Positions 1-8,530 of a stretch of DNA of 32,986 nucleotides are shown here, piece after piece. How positions within the stretch are numbered: position 1 is the stretch's first letter; each line of letters starts with the position of its first letter. A program made the translations under genes and the position numbers. The notes under the pieces were generated by a model. The model did not search any database. It was not told the DNA's origin and saw only the letters and a list, made by a program, of their open reading frames with translations. This stretch comes from Bacillus sp. MRMR6. GTDB lineage: Bacteria > Bacillota > Bacilli > Bacillales > Cytobacillaceae. The stretch covers positions 14,388-47,373 of the forward strand of contig NZ_MSLS01000037.1 in the NCBI RefSeq assembly GCF_001940785.1. Direction: 5' to 3'.

Positions 1-453
1 AAGTGTTTCAAAATTGCCTTTTTTCCAAAACATACAATAAAATGACACCAAGCGTATGTCTAACTTCCAAGCAATCACCACCCTCTATAAATATTGATTT
101 ATCAATGGTTGGATCTGTTGCTGGGGTGTCAAGTAATATTTTTTAACACGATTCTTAACAAAATTTTTATATTAAATGATTCCACATATGTGCACGCTAC
201 GCGTTCACTACTTGGTAAAGATGGTAAGTAGTGATAGGGAATTAGCCGAATCATCGGCATCATCACTGGGAAAAGGAGGGCGCTTAGTTTTCTTCTGCCC
301 CTTTTGGAGATGCGTTTTTGCCTTATGTGTTAACCGGAGTAATTTTCACGTAATGCAATTCCACTGTAATTCTGTCCTTTTGTTCTCTATGACACTATAT
401 AACTTTTTCACAAAATTCCACCTGTTGTCATTTGGTTTCTATTGTCTATTGAA
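1..453. other. Left-edge stretch without a convincing gene
   Basis: I see no gene with both a start codon and a ribosome binding site here. Two protein-like but start-less frames exist. A plus-strand frame is open from base 3 to a stop at 144-146. A minus-strand frame over about 207-345 reads into the DDADDSANSLSLL segment and ends at a stop near 207. A 93-codon plus-strand frame from 176 has no ribosome binding site and unlikely composition. These may be remnants of decayed small genes or chance. The neighbouring glycosyltransferase gene ends at 454, and I see no strong terminator hairpin after it. Confidence 0.4.
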
Positions 454-1560
454 TTAATTTTCTATCTGTAATACTTGATGATAAACAGTTATCGTATTAT
501 TAATTAATTTATCAATTGACCAATTGTCGATTGCCCAAATTTTCGCGTTTTGTGATAAGGTTTCCCGCAGTTGTTTATTTTCCATAAGATTTTTTATGTC
601 TAAATAGAGAGCATGACTGTCTTTCTTGGGGGAAATCAGTCCAGTTACTCCATTTTGGACCATTTCCGGTATCCCTCCAGCATCGGAGACGGCAACTGTG
701 ACTCCTGCAAGTTGTGCCTCCATTAAGGCATAGGGCATATTATCCTGCAAACTCGGGAAAACAAACAAATCAACCTCCTTTAATATGGAAGGGACATTTT
801 CTTGATTTCCAAGAAACTTTACGTGTCCTCCAAGTCCCAGTCTATTTACTTTTTGTGTAAGCTGATTGCGAAGAGGGCCATCTCCAATGAGCCAGCAAAC
901 CCAATCTTGCCGCTCGTGTTTTAACTTTGCAAGCGAGTCTATTAGAAATAGCTGTCCTTTTAATGGAATTAAGCGTGCTGTACAGGCGAGTATAAATTTA
1001 TTTATTGGCTTTGTAATTGAGGAGGGCAATTCCATCTTTCGAGTAAACTCTGCTGTATCAATCCCGTAGCGAACGATGGAAAAGGGTTGATTCTGCTGGA
1101 TTTTATATTGACTTAGAAAAACATTTTTTAACCAGTTTGATGAAATAATACAAATATCACTTGAAGATACTGCTTTAGACTCAACGTCCATCATTTGCCG
1201 CCAGACTGAGGTACTTTTTGTTATTCCACCATTGATTAACATATTAGAAGCTAATGCGCCGTGTAATGAACTGACTAAAGGGACATTTTTGGGCCTTATT
1301 TGTGAAATGGCTACTGTGGGTATGATACCTTGTGAATGAATGAGGTCGTACGTTTCAAAAGGTAAACGAGCAGCAGCAGCACGATAAACGGCAACCTGGC
1401 TTTGTATAGTTATTTGCTTTTTCTGGTTCTTTAAGAAAGGATTATAGGTAAAAACATCAACAAGATGTCCCTGAGATTTCAATCCTTGAACAAGTTGTTC
1501 AATATAGGTTGAAACACCAATTTTTCCTGAATAGGTAATCGATGTAATAAGAATTTTCAT
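454..1560 (-). CDS. Glycosyltransferase family 4 (GT-B fold)
   Basis: Predicted retaining glycosyltransferase of 368 residues that would move a sugar from a nucleotide donor to a cytoplasmic acceptor. The N-terminal Rossmann half starts MKILITSITYSGKIGVSTY. The C-terminal donor-binding half has the segment VDLFVFPSLQDNMPYALMEA followed by AGVTVAVSDAGGIPE, the E-x7-E-type region of GT4 enzymes. The ATG follows AGAGGGAG at good spacing. It is the last gene of the minus-strand run that starts near 5410, separated from the preceding SDR gene by 56 bp, so it probably uses the activated sugar made by those genes. It is clearly paralogous to the GT4 genes at 9957 and 13236, sharing the DWVCW-x-x-GDG segment and the E-A-Q/H-x-A-G core. 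The donor and acceptor cannot be read from sequence. Confidence 0.9.
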   Translation of the reverse strand: MKILITSITYSGKIGVSTYIEQLVQGLKSQGHLVDVFTYNPFLKNQKKQITIQSQVAVYRAAAARLPFETYDLIHSQGIIPTVAISQIRPKNVPLVSSLHGALASNMLINGGITKSTSVWRQMMDVESKAVSSSDICIISSNWLKNVFLSQYKIQQNQPFSIVRYGIDTAEFTRKMELPSSITKPINKFILACTARLIPLKGQLFLIDSLAKLKHERQDWVCWLIGDGPLRNQLTQKVNRLGLGGHVKFLGNQENVPSILKEVDLFVFPSLQDNMPYALMEAQLAGVTVAVSDAGGIPEMVQNGVTGLISPKKDSHALYLDIKNLMENKQLRETLSQNAKIWAIDNWSIDKLINNTITVYHQVLQIEN

Positions 1561-1616
1561 GTGTTTCTCCCTCTTTAATATAAATGAATGCGTTTATATG
1601 TGCGTTCCTAACTTAG

Positions 1617-2519
1617 TTATTTTAAATTCCTACGATAAAAATTTAGAATATCAAGTAATGATGTTTCAAGCGAATAGGCAGGTTTCCAGCCTATTTTTAC
1701 TAGTTTTACTGGACCTGCTTCAGCCGTCTGTTCTACTATCTCATTTGACAGTGACCTCAGTTCAAAGTTCACGGTTGTTAATGATTTTAATCCGTTAATT
1801 ATTTCTTTCAGCGAGCGGTTCTTCCCTGATGATATCTCATATATCTCTTCAGATTTCCCCTTCAAAAGGAGAGTTTCATAAGCACTCACTGCATCTCTGA
1901 CGTCGATAAAATCCCGTTGGACATTTGGGTTGTTCACTTCAAGTACCTTGTCTGCTTTATTCATTTCCATGTCTGCTATCTTTTTAGCAAAAATAGAACA
2001 TACACCGTTTGAGAAGCCTGGTCCAATTAAATTAGAGGGTTTGGCAATTACAATATGCAAATTGTAGAGAACTGCCCACGATTGAGCGATTAATACTTGC
2101 AGTGTCTTGCTTAGACTATATGGGTGAGTAAGAGTAGACATATTTGCTGGGTTAAATTGAAGGGCTGAACCTGCAACTACAATTTTACAATTTGGATTTT
2201 CCTGGCGAAGTGCATCAATAATATAGGCAGTGGATAGGGTGTTTGCTTCTAAAGAAGAAATTGGATCTATCCATGATTGTCCAACGTGATTTTGTCCTGC
2301 TAAATGAAGAAGATAGTGGGGTTTGACTTTTTTAATTAAATGATTTACTTCATCTTTATTTGTTAGATCCGATCGTTCTATACGAACGTCGTTATTTTTA
2401 TAAGTGTTGTTATTTATTATGGCTGTAACATCAAAACCCGCCTTCACAAAATGTTTGCATGCATGCTGACCTGTAAACCCACTTGCCCCTGTAATTAACA
2501 ATCGGTGCCGTTGATTCAT
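1617..2519 (-). CDS. NAD-dependent epimerase/dehydratase (extended SDR)
   Basis: A 300-residue extended short-chain dehydrogenase expected to act on a nucleotide sugar. The nucleotide-binding glycine motif GASGFTG is at residues 11-17, the active-site YSLSK (Tyr134, Lys138) is present, and an upstream Ser in VVAGSA fits the catalytic triad. Overall it resembles GDP-mannose 4,6-dehydratase/GDP-4-keto-6-deoxymannose reductase-type SDRs, but that substrate is not certain. The ATG overlaps the stop of the upstream reductase gene by 4 bp (ATGA), so translation is probably coupled. It sits in a run with a UDP-sugar C2-epimerase, a dehydratase and an RmlD-like reductase, so it most likely makes or finishes the same or a second deoxy-sugar donor. 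Exact reaction unknown. Confidence 0.85.
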   Translation of the reverse strand: MNQRHRLLITGASGFTGQHACKHFVKAGFDVTAIINNNTYKNNDVRIERSDLTNKDEVNHLIKKVKPHYLLHLAGQNHVGQSWIDPISSLEANTLSTAYIIDALRQENPNCKIVVAGSALQFNPANMSTLTHPYSLSKTLQVLIAQSWAVLYNLHIVIAKPSNLIGPGFSNGVCSIFAKKIADMEMNKADKVLEVNNPNVQRDFIDVRDAVSAYETLLLKGKSEEIYEISSGKNRSLKEIINGLKSLTTVNFELRSLSNEIVEQTAEAGPVKLVKIGWKPAYSLETSLLDILNFYRRNLK

Positions 2520-3340
2520 TGCCTTTGCATCCAGTCCCTTAATTCTACTAACATATCCTCATAAGGTGGAACCAAGTATTGAAAATCTGTCCTTGTGCTT
2601 TTAATCGTTCGATCGAGCACTACTTCATAATCTGGAATGATTTTCACATTATTCTTTTCAAAGACCTTTTGGATCATTTTTAATAGTTCGTACTTTGAAA
2701 CAATTGTATCTGAACCTAGATGATAAAGGCCAGTAATATTGTGCATAATCATTTTTTCCGTTGCTTTGGCTAGTTCAAGTGTTGTTACACCATTCCAATA
2801 GGCTTTCTTATATCCTTTAATTTCCCCGGTTTGCTTCATAAACCATAAATATAATCCAATCCCATCTTCTTTTAATTCCGGTCCTATGATTGAAGTACGA
2901 ATGGTTAAATGTTTATCACTAATAATTTCTCCTAAACGTTTAGATTGAGCATAAACAGATGTACCATCCGGTATATCATCTTCAATGTAATTACCTTTTT
3001 TTCCAGAAAAAACACAGTCTGTACTAATATGAATAAGTTTTCCTTGATGACGCTCAATCAATTTCATCAATTGGTGCGGTAATAAACTGTTTACTTGGAA
3101 AGCCAGTAAGGGGTCATTACTTGCGTGTTCATTTAAAATGCCCACACAATTGATGATAATATCAGGTTTTATCAATTCAATAATTTCTTCGAGTCTTGCA
3201 AAATCAGTTACGTCGAGATAATGGCTGTTTTGATCAATTCTAACTCTTGATGTATAGAACACTTCATACGCTTTTTCTGTGAAATAGGCTGTCATTACAT
3301 GTCCTGCCATTCCTTTTCCACCAAGAACCAATAGTTTCAT
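2516..3340 (-). CDS. RmlD-like SDR: nucleotide 4-keto-sugar reductase
   Basis: A 274-residue reductase of the RmlD (dTDP-4-dehydrorhamnose reductase) type. It has the glycine motif GGKGMAG at residues 7-13, the family segment HISTDCVFSG at about 104-113 and the active-site YAQSK (Tyr130, Lys134). It lies directly downstream of a WbjB/FnlA-like dehydratase and a WbjD/FnlC-like C2-epimerase. The expected role is reduction of the 4-keto intermediate in UDP-L-amino-sugar synthesis. Enzymes of the L-FucNAc branch (WbjC/FnlB/CapF) are typically about 370 residues with a C-terminal cupin, which is absent here. The short form is more like the reductase described for the L-RhaNAc/L-QuiNAc branch. Start and upstream stop overlap by 1 bp. 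The reductase class is secure; the sugar is inference. Confidence 0.85.
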   Translation of the reverse strand: MKLLVLGGKGMAGHVMTAYFTEKAYEVFYTSRVRIDQNSHYLDVTDFARLEEIIELIKPDIIINCVGILNEHASNDPLLAFQVNSLLPHQLMKLIERHQGKLIHISTDCVFSGKKGNYIEDDIPDGTSVYAQSKRLGEIISDKHLTIRTSIIGPELKEDGIGLYLWFMKQTGEIKGYKKAYWNGVTTLELAKATEKMIMHNITGLYHLGSDTIVSKYELLKMIQKVFEKNNVKIIPDYEVVLDRTIKSTRTDFQYLVPPYEDMLVELRDWMQRQ

Positions 3341-4326
3341 TAAATAAAACCGCCTTTTGTTAACATCTCTTTAATTTCTTCTTTACTCATTAATCCTGTA
3401 CTAGAATTATAGCTTTCTAAATTTACAGGGGGATATTTTGCATAATGTTCCTTTACACCATTAATATTAATGGCTGGCAAAATAACAAAATATTCTTCGT
3501 CATAAGAGACTGTCATTGTACTTTCATATGCTGAAAGAAGTAGTTCATGAATTTTCTCTCCTGGCCGGATCCCGAGGGTCTCAATCTGAATATTTTCCTT
3601 ATTGGATGCCTCTATTAATACCTGAGCAATGTCAATAATCCTGCAGGCAGGCATCTTCATGACAAAAGTTTCCCCCCCGATGCTTTCAAAAGTTGCCTTA
3701 AATAATAGCTTTATTGCATCCTTTACGGTTAAGAAAAAACGAGTCATTCTTACATCTGTAATTCCAACTTTTTGCTTTTCTTGAATTTGCCTTTTAAACA
3801 CATGGATGACACTGCCATTTGTCCCTAATACATTTCCACCTCGGATACATACAAACTTCGTTGTCGTATTTAATGTATTCGCATGAATAATTAGTCTTTC
3901 GCCCATAGCTTTTGATAACCCATAGAAGTTAGAAGGATCTGAGGCTTTATCGGTAGAAATATAAATCACTTTTTTAACATTGGAACTAATAGCAGCATCT
4001 ATTACATTCTGCGTTCCAATTACGTTTGATTTTAATGCTTCGATGGGCTGATCCTCGCATACCGGAACATGCTTTAAAGCAGCTAAATGAAAAATATAAT
4101 CTACACCTTGGCTTGCTTCAATTAATGTGTCTTTCTCTTTTATATCTCCAATAATAAAATGCAGTGTTGGATTATGGTCGAACTCTTGTTTCATGGCAAA
4201 TTGATTGGTCTCATTTCTTGAAAAAATACGGATTTCCTTCGGATTGTATGTCAAAAGTTGTTTAACTAGTTCATGTCCCCACGAACCTGTCCCGCCTGTA
4301 ACGAAGATAATTTTATCTTTAAACAA
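3340..4326 (-). CDS. UDP-GlcNAc 4,6-dehydratase/epimerase (WbjB/FnlA/CapE-like)
   Basis: A 328-residue nucleotide-sugar dehydratase of the polysaccharide-biosynthesis SDR group (WbjB/FnlA/CapE, PseB, FlaA1). It has GGTGSWG at residues 11-17, ISTDKASDPSNFYG at about 123-136, and an active-site Tyr135-x3-Lys139. The C-terminal YNSSTGLMSKEE resembles the end of FnlA-type enzymes. Expected first step: UDP-GlcNAc to a 4-keto-6-deoxy intermediate with epimerization. The start is TTG at 4326 preceded by AGGAGG. It overlaps the C2-epimerase gene by 8 bp. PseB-like activity is an alternative, but the flanking C2-epimerase and RmlD-like reductase fit the L-amino-sugar route better. Confidence 0.85.
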   Translation of the reverse strand: MFKDKIIFVTGGTGSWGHELVKQLLTYNPKEIRIFSRNETNQFAMKQEFDHNPTLHFIIGDIKEKDTLIEASQGVDYIFHLAALKHVPVCEDQPIEALKSNVIGTQNVIDAAISSNVKKVIYISTDKASDPSNFYGLSKAMGERLIIHANTLNTTTKFVCIRGGNVLGTNGSVIHVFKRQIQEKQKVGITDVRMTRFFLTVKDAIKLLFKATFESIGGETFVMKMPACRIIDIAQVLIEASNKENIQIETLGIRPGEKIHELLLSAYESTMTVSYDEEYFVILPAININGVKEHYAKYPPVNLESYNSSTGLMSKEEIKEMLTKGGFI

Positions 4327-5410
4327 TTTCCATGCCTCCTAACAAAATTTTAATCACTTTATCCGAAACGTTTTTATGGTCGTATCCGTCAGGGTAGGAC
4401 CATATTTTTGGCTGTGTTACCATAACATGAACACAATCAAGTATCTTATCTGCATTTATCCCTGATAGCATGTTACTTCCACATTCAATTGTTTCGGGTC
4501 TTTCTGTGGTTTTACGAATGGTTACTGTAGGTACGAAAAATAAGCAGCATTCTTCCTGGACTGTTCCACTATCTGTTAAGACACACAAAGCGTTTTTTTC
4601 TAGTTTGACAAAATCAAAAAAGCCAAAGGGCTCATGAAATTCTACTAACGGATGAACCGATAATGATGAATTGCTTTCTAATCGCGATTTTGTACGAGGA
4701 TGAATACTGCAAATTACCCTTTTTTGATAGTTCTCAGCCACCAAATTAATCCCCTTCATAATTTCTAATAAGCGGTCTTCATGGTCAACATTCTCAGCAC
4801 GGTGGGTCGTAACTAAAAAGTAGTTTTCCTTTTTTAACGATAGCCTGTTAAGGATCTCACTGTTTTCTATATCGTTTTTGTAATTCTCTAATACCTCATA
4901 AATCGGATTGCCGGACAGAATAATTCGATTTGAAGGAATCCCTTCCCTTACCAAATTTTCTTTACTTTGAGGAGTATATGGCAAATTGAAACTTGAAATG
5001 GCGTCGATCACACGACGGTTCTTTTCCTCTGGAACTTCTAGATCAAAACAGCGGTTGCCAGCTTCCATATGGACAACTGGGATCCCCATTCTTTCCGCTA
5101 AAATAGCACTTAATCCACTGTTTGTGTCACCTAAAACTAATACTTTATCTGGTTTTTCCTTCAGTAGGATAGTCTCAAGACTTTTAAACATTTCCGATAG
5201 CTGCTGTCCTAAGGTTTGCTGATGATCCTGCAATACAAAATCAGGTTTTCTAATTCCTAACTGCTGAAAGAATATATCACTCAGTGACGAAGTGAAATTT
5301 TGTCCTGTATGAACTAAAGTGTGCTGTTCTGCAAAATAATCTAATTTTTTAATAATGAGGCTTAGGCGAATAATCTCAGGCCGTGTACCTAAAATGGTCA
5401 TTATTTTCAC
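4319..5410 (-). CDS. UDP-sugar C2-epimerase, WbjD/FnlC/CapG-like
   Basis: A 363-residue member of the non-hydrolysing UDP-GlcNAc 2-epimerase family. Visible family motifs are GTRPEIIRLS at the N-terminus, GDTNSG, HMEAGNRCFD followed by VPEEKNRR, HRAENVD and DSGTVQEE. The EAGNRCFD/VPEE signature is that of the WbjD/FnlC/CapG branch, which epimerizes C2 of a 6-deoxy-L-amino sugar, rather than classical WecB (EAGLRTGD). I chose the GTG at 5410 because GAGGGGG lies 7-8 bases upstream and the protein then begins MKIMTILGTRPE. A longer frame from an ATG at 5452 lacks a good ribosome binding site and adds an unlike N-terminus. First gene of the sugar-nucleotide operon reading toward 454. Confidence 0.88.
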   Translation of the reverse strand: MKIMTILGTRPEIIRLSLIIKKLDYFAEQHTLVHTGQNFTSSLSDIFFQQLGIRKPDFVLQDHQQTLGQQLSEMFKSLETILLKEKPDKVLVLGDTNSGLSAILAERMGIPVVHMEAGNRCFDLEVPEEKNRRVIDAISSFNLPYTPQSKENLVREGIPSNRIILSGNPIYEVLENYKNDIENSEILNRLSLKKENYFLVTTHRAENVDHEDRLLEIMKGINLVAENYQKRVICSIHPRTKSRLESNSSLSVHPLVEFHEPFGFFDFVKLEKNALCVLTDSGTVQEECCLFFVPTVTIRKTTERPETIECGSNMLSGINADKILDCVHVMVTQPKIWSYPDGYDHKNVSDKVIKILLGGMEIV

Positions 5411-5765
5411 AGTTAATCCCCCTCGTCTATTAGTAGTAAGAGCACTTTCCACAAGAATTTCCAGTTGATCCGGATTCTAAAAAATCGCACTAGAATTCCT
5501 TTTTTTTCACTTGACATATTACCACTGGGTTAGTTAGTTTTGAGTTTCTTTCATGCTTGGCCCTTTACTTTTCTTAATAGGTTATGCGGTTATATTCTTG
5601 TTGCAATGGTAATCTATTGCTATGTTTACCAATTGGATTTGATATATTTACCAATTATCCCGTCTAAAAAGGACAAAATTAGAATTGAAGGTAACGTTGT
5701 CTCCAGTGATAAATTAAAACTTCTTAACTAACTAAACCCCTTGGGATCCAAGGGGTTTTAGCTAG
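5411..5765. other. Intergenic region upstream of the sugar-nucleotide operon
   Basis: This holds the leader of the minus-strand operon and, at its right end, the terminator hairpin of the GT2 gene. A 63-codon plus-strand frame (5540-5731) starts with TTG, has no ribosome binding site and ends in the terminator stem, so I do not call it a gene. I found no convincing sigma-A or sigma-K promoter, although the operon start must lie here. Confidence 0.45.
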
Positions 5766-5768
5766 TTA
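5724..5768 (-). terminator. Long intrinsic terminator hairpin of the GT2 gene
   Basis: A nearly perfect inverted repeat of about 20 bp per arm, with CTAAACCCCTTGG facing CCAAGGGGTTTTAG around a 3-base loop. It overlaps the stop codon of the minus-strand GT2 gene and is followed on that strand by a T-containing tract, so it should end that transcript. It may also work on the plus strand. Confidence 0.75.
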
Positions 5769-6476
5769 TATCCGTTCAATATATTTTAAAAGAAGGGGCC
5801 GATAATACATTTCTATTTCAGCTATTTCTTGTTGCATTTTAATTTGATATTTGCTTGTTCCTGATTCTTCGTGCTTCCTGAATTTAACGAGCACTTCATC
5901 GAAATAATACAATTTATAGCCGTTTACCAATAAACGAAACCACATTTCATAATCATGTGTATACCGATGGTAAGGATTAAAGTACCCAATCCGGGCAAAT
6001 AGGTTCTTCTCCATAATCACAGTACAGCCATTAACAGAGTTTTTGGTTAAAAAAGCATTGTAAATCTGTTTCAAATCCGAAAAACGGTAGCCACAACAAG
6101 GAATAATGACTTTGTTATCCTTATCGATGATATCATAATTTGTGAAACTAACTTTTGCATTTTTGTTTTGCATAAAAGTAATCTGTTTCAATATTTTTTC
6201 GGGAAGAAAATAATCATCAGAGCTTAACCAGGCAATATATTCCCCAGTAGCTGAACGTATTCCATGGTTTAATGCTGTAGCAGTACCTCCGTTTTCTTTT
6301 TTTAGATAAACAATTTGATCATGAAATGGAGCAATTTTTTCAGTGTAAATCGTCGAACCGTCATCTACTACAATAATCTCTTTATTAGGATATGTTTGAT
6401 TCAGGGCACTTTGAATTGCCTGATCTACATATTTACAGTTATAAAATGGAATAATAATGGAAACTTTTGGATACAC
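5766..6476 (-). CDS. Glycosyltransferase family 2 (GT-A fold)
   Basis: A 236-residue inverting glycosyltransferase. It starts with the classic GT2 segment VSIIIPFYNCKYVDQAIQSA, followed by EIIVVDDGST (about residues 34-43) and the donor/metal-binding WLSSDDYFLP near 83-92 (the DXD-like position). A later HDYEMWFRLL segment is the usual acceptor-side ED/DY motif. There are no membrane segments, so it should act in the cytoplasm on a carrier or protein acceptor. The start is GTG at 6476, with AAGGAGGATGAGAA just upstream. It is transcribed away from the sulfotransferase gene and ends in its own strong terminator, so it is monocistronic. Sugar donor not predictable. Confidence 0.9.
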   Translation of the reverse strand: MYPKVSIIIPFYNCKYVDQAIQSALNQTYPNKEIIVVDDGSTIYTEKIAPFHDQIVYLKKENGGTATALNHGIRSATGEYIAWLSSDDYFLPEKILKQITFMQNKNAKVSFTNYDIIDKDNKVIIPCCGYRFSDLKQIYNAFLTKNSVNGCTVIMEKNLFARIGYFNPYHRYTHDYEMWFRLLVNGYKLYYFDEVLVKFRKHEESGTSKYQIKMQQEIAEIEMYYRPLLLKYIERI

Positions 6477-6675
6477 TTCTCATCCTCCTTAAAGGTAAAT
6501 GTTTAATGAAAATCCGTCCTAGCAAACTTAGATTTCTATTCTCGCATGTACTACACTATTTAGCATATGTAATAATTCTTTCATTTGATATAAATTGGTT
6601 CTTAAAACCTATTAACATTAGAAAATTACCATATCTAATGTTTAAAATGATTTATCTCCATTCCATTTTTAACCT

Positions 6676-6706
6676 CACTAACATATGTTATTTAGCATAA
6701 TATCTA
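6676..6706 (+). promoter_or_regulatory. Sigma-K-like promoter of the first sulfotransferase gene
   Basis: AC at 6677-6678, a 17-bp spacer, then CATAATAT at 6696-6703. This matches the sigma-K pattern (AC, 16-17 bp, CATAnnnT). It places a transcription start about 25 bases before the ATG at 6733. It would put the sulfotransferase in the late mother cell. Pattern match by eye only. Confidence 0.45.
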
Positions 6707-6732
6707 TCTTAAATAGAGTGGAGATGATCATT

Positions 6733-7458
6733 ATGATTAATGATAAACTTACCGTTTTCATGCATATACCTAAAACTGGGGGAACTACTTTAAGTGAAAT
6801 TTTAAGACAACAATACGTTTTTGGAGAAATATTTGATCATGATTCGTTGGGAGGTATAATGAAAAAAGCTGATCAATTGACTATAGAGGAAAAGAGGAAC
6901 ATCAAAGCAGTTGCAGGTCATTATTTTTATGGGGTCCACGAGCAATTTAAAAAATCATGTACCTACTTTACTATGTTACGGGAGCCCATTGACCGTGTTT
7001 TGTCTTCATATTATTTTCTTCGAAACTATAAAGGATATGAAAGAGTTAAAAATATGAGCTTGCGGGAATTTGTATTAAATGAGCCAGAAGCTAAAAATTT
7101 ACAGACCTTGATGATATGCGGACAAAAACTTCATCCTAACCTCGAAAAAGCAAAAGAAAATTTAAAAACATTTAAAGTGGTAGGGATAACTGAATTATTT
7201 AATGAGTCCCTATTTCTGATTAAAAAGGAATACGGTTGGAATAATATTCACTACGATAAACGCAATATAACAAAAAAACGCCTGCGAAAACAAGAGGTCC
7301 CAGCTTCCGTTATAGACTTAATTAAACAATATAATCAATTAGATTTGGAATTATATGAGTTTGCTAAGCAGCTCATATCTCAAAAACTTACTACTTTAAC
7401 GGTAGATGAACAAAAACAATTGCAAAAGTACAAGCAGGAGCAAAGCAGAAGAACTTAG
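6733..7458 (+). CDS. Sulfotransferase (PAPS-dependent, Sulfotransfer_2-like)
   Basis: A 241-residue cytosolic-type sulfotransferase expected to move sulfate from PAPS to a carbohydrate or protein hydroxyl. The 5'-phosphosulfate loop is MHIPKTGGTTLS (residues 10-21). The 3'-phosphate motif is LREPIDRVLSSYYF, with Arg83, Arg88 and Ser91. Both are as in heparan-sulfate 2-O/tyrosine-type sulfotransferases. I use the ATG at 6733 because GGAG lies 9 bases upstream; frames from 6685 or 6724 would start before or on that ribosome binding site. It is preceded by a sigma-K-like promoter and followed by a strong terminator, so it is a single-gene unit. PAPS could come from the fused synthetase at 25978. 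Substrate unknown; the glycan made by the surrounding enzymes is the obvious candidate. Confidence 0.88.
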   Translation: MINDKLTVFMHIPKTGGTTLSEILRQQYVFGEIFDHDSLGGIMKKADQLTIEEKRNIKAVAGHYFYGVHEQFKKSCTYFTMLREPIDRVLSSYYFLRNYKGYERVKNMSLREFVLNEPEAKNLQTLMICGQKLHPNLEKAKENLKTFKVVGITELFNESLFLIKKEYGWNNIHYDKRNITKKRLRKQEVPASVIDLIKQYNQLDLELYEFAKQLISQKLTTLTVDEQKQLQKYKQEQSRRT

Positions 7459-7477
7459 TATCAGGTTCCAAACTCAT

Positions 7478-7525
7478 AAAGGAGAAGACTTTTATGCGGA
7501 ATAAGTCTTCTCCTTCTATTTCTTC
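7478..7525 (+). terminator. Intrinsic terminator after the sulfotransferase gene
   Basis: A 13-bp perfect stem, AAGGAGAAGACTT against AAGTCTTCTCCTT, with an 11-base loop and a T-rich tail. It lies about 20 bases after the stop codon. Confidence 0.85.
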
Positions 7526-7576
7526 TTAGTTTTCATACTTATAAGCTTCAAATTAATTATTGGATTTCAGATCGTT

Positions 7577-8029
7577 TTAATCAATATTTCCTACAGCTAA
7601 TCCCGTAAATGTTACGGGTCCAACTACGTTAACAGTACCCGCTGGAACGGAAAGAACCTCACCTCTTAATCTATAAACAATAAACCCACTCGATGCAGCT
7701 ACGTTAAAATCAATGGTGGAAAAAGATACGGTATAAAAGGCTTCCGCAGGAGCTGGTTCAGGTGTAACCCTTTTATTGAAAATTTCCACTTCTGGACCAA
7801 CACCGTCCGCCTGACGAAAAATCCGAAAAATGACCACAGGTGTGCCGGTTAAAGCCTGTATTCCGATTGTCCCTTTTAATTCAATCCGGTTGGTTGCCGG
7901 TACCGGCGGCACGATGAATATTCCTAAGTCCGCCAGCTGAATTCCGCCAACTGGTAGAGGAAAGGCTGGAACACCGCCCGTCTGGTTACTTGGCTCAGAG
8001 GCTTTATAATCAAGAATAATTTCTGGCAT
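7577..8029 (-). CDS. ExsC-like spore-surface protein candidate, paralogue 1
   Basis: A 150-residue protein without signal peptide or membrane segment. It shares the whole plan of the next two genes: an N-terminal ILDYKASEPSN, QLADLGIF, an NRIELKGTIGI strand, VIFRIFRQADG, a FYTVSFSTIDFNVA segment and a C-terminal VVGPVTFTGLAVGNID. The pattern is beta-rich and suggests a small jelly-roll-like fold. It recalls small exosporium proteins of the B. cereus group (ExsC-like), but I assign that only tentatively. ATG with AAAGGAG 9 bases upstream. Third gene of a three-gene minus-strand array with 35-40 bp gaps. The location between sulfotransferase and glycosyltransferase genes makes it a candidate structural component or acceptor of the glycan. 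Confidence 0.7.
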   Translation of the reverse strand: MPEIILDYKASEPSNQTGGVPAFPLPVGGIQLADLGIFIVPPVPATNRIELKGTIGIQALTGTPVVIFRIFRQADGVGPEVEIFNKRVTPEPAPAEAFYTVSFSTIDFNVAASSGFIVYRLRGEVLSVPAGTVNVVGPVTFTGLAVGNID

Positions 8030-8069
8030 GCATTTTCACTCCTTTCAATGAGTTGTTTAGCTAATGAAG

Positions 8070-8495
8070 TTAATCAATGGGACCAAATGCTATACCGCCA
8101 AATGTAATGGGACCGGCTACACTTGCTGTGTTTGCAGAAGCTAATCGTTCAACTGTCAACATATAGTTGTGAGTACCTTCTGGTACGTTAAAATCTATTG
8201 CTGTCATTTTAACGGTATAAAATTGTTCATTTGCAGTTTGCAATCCTTGCCGGGTTGAAAAAATCAGAATTTCATCTCGGAAAATCCGAAATATAACCTG
8301 TGCAACGGACGACGTAGCCGCTACCCCTACAGTAGCATTCAATTCTACCCGATTACTTGCTGGTGTGCTGGCATTAAAAAGAATGGAAAAAGAGGCTACT
8401 GTTTGTTGGGAACCGAATGGTATGACTATAGGGGGGGTTGCTCCTAATCTGCTGGAAGGAACCGAATCGTTAAACGCCAAGATCGTTTCTGTCAT
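8070..8495 (-). CDS. ExsC-like spore-surface protein candidate, paralogue 2
   Basis: A 141-residue paralogue of both neighbours. It has ILAFNDSVPSS in place of ILDYKASVPSN, then NRVELNATVGV, VIFRIFRDEILIF, FYTVKMTAIDFNVPEG and ends VAGPITFGGIAFGPID. Beta-rich, no cysteine, no signal peptide. The start ATG has AAAGGAGT at ideal spacing. Its N-terminal block is the most diverged of the three, while the IFR core and the GPxTF terminus are kept. Co-transcription with the flanking copies is likely. Function inferred only from family resemblance and neighbourhood. Confidence 0.7.
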   Translation of the reverse strand: MTETILAFNDSVPSSRLGATPPIVIPFGSQQTVASFSILFNASTPASNRVELNATVGVAATSSVAQVIFRIFRDEILIFSTRQGLQTANEQFYTVKMTAIDFNVPEGTHNYMLTVERLASANTASVAGPITFGGIAFGPID

Positions 8496-8530
8496 TTTTT
8501 TACTCCTTTCTCACAAAGTTATTTGAGTGG

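Noticed and set aside
176..457. A 93-codon plus-strand frame
   Set aside because: No ribosome binding site, Cys/Phe-rich composition unlike its neighbours, and it ends at the stop of the opposite-strand glycosyltransferase gene.
4319..5452. Classical WecB assignment for the epimerase gene and a start at 5452
   Set aside because: The EAGNRCFD signature fits the WbjD/FnlC/CapG branch, and the GTG at 5410 has the only good ribosome binding site.
5540..5731. A 63-codon plus-strand frame
   Set aside because: Starts with TTG, has no ribosome binding site and ends in the terminator stem. Hydrophobic but too weak to call.
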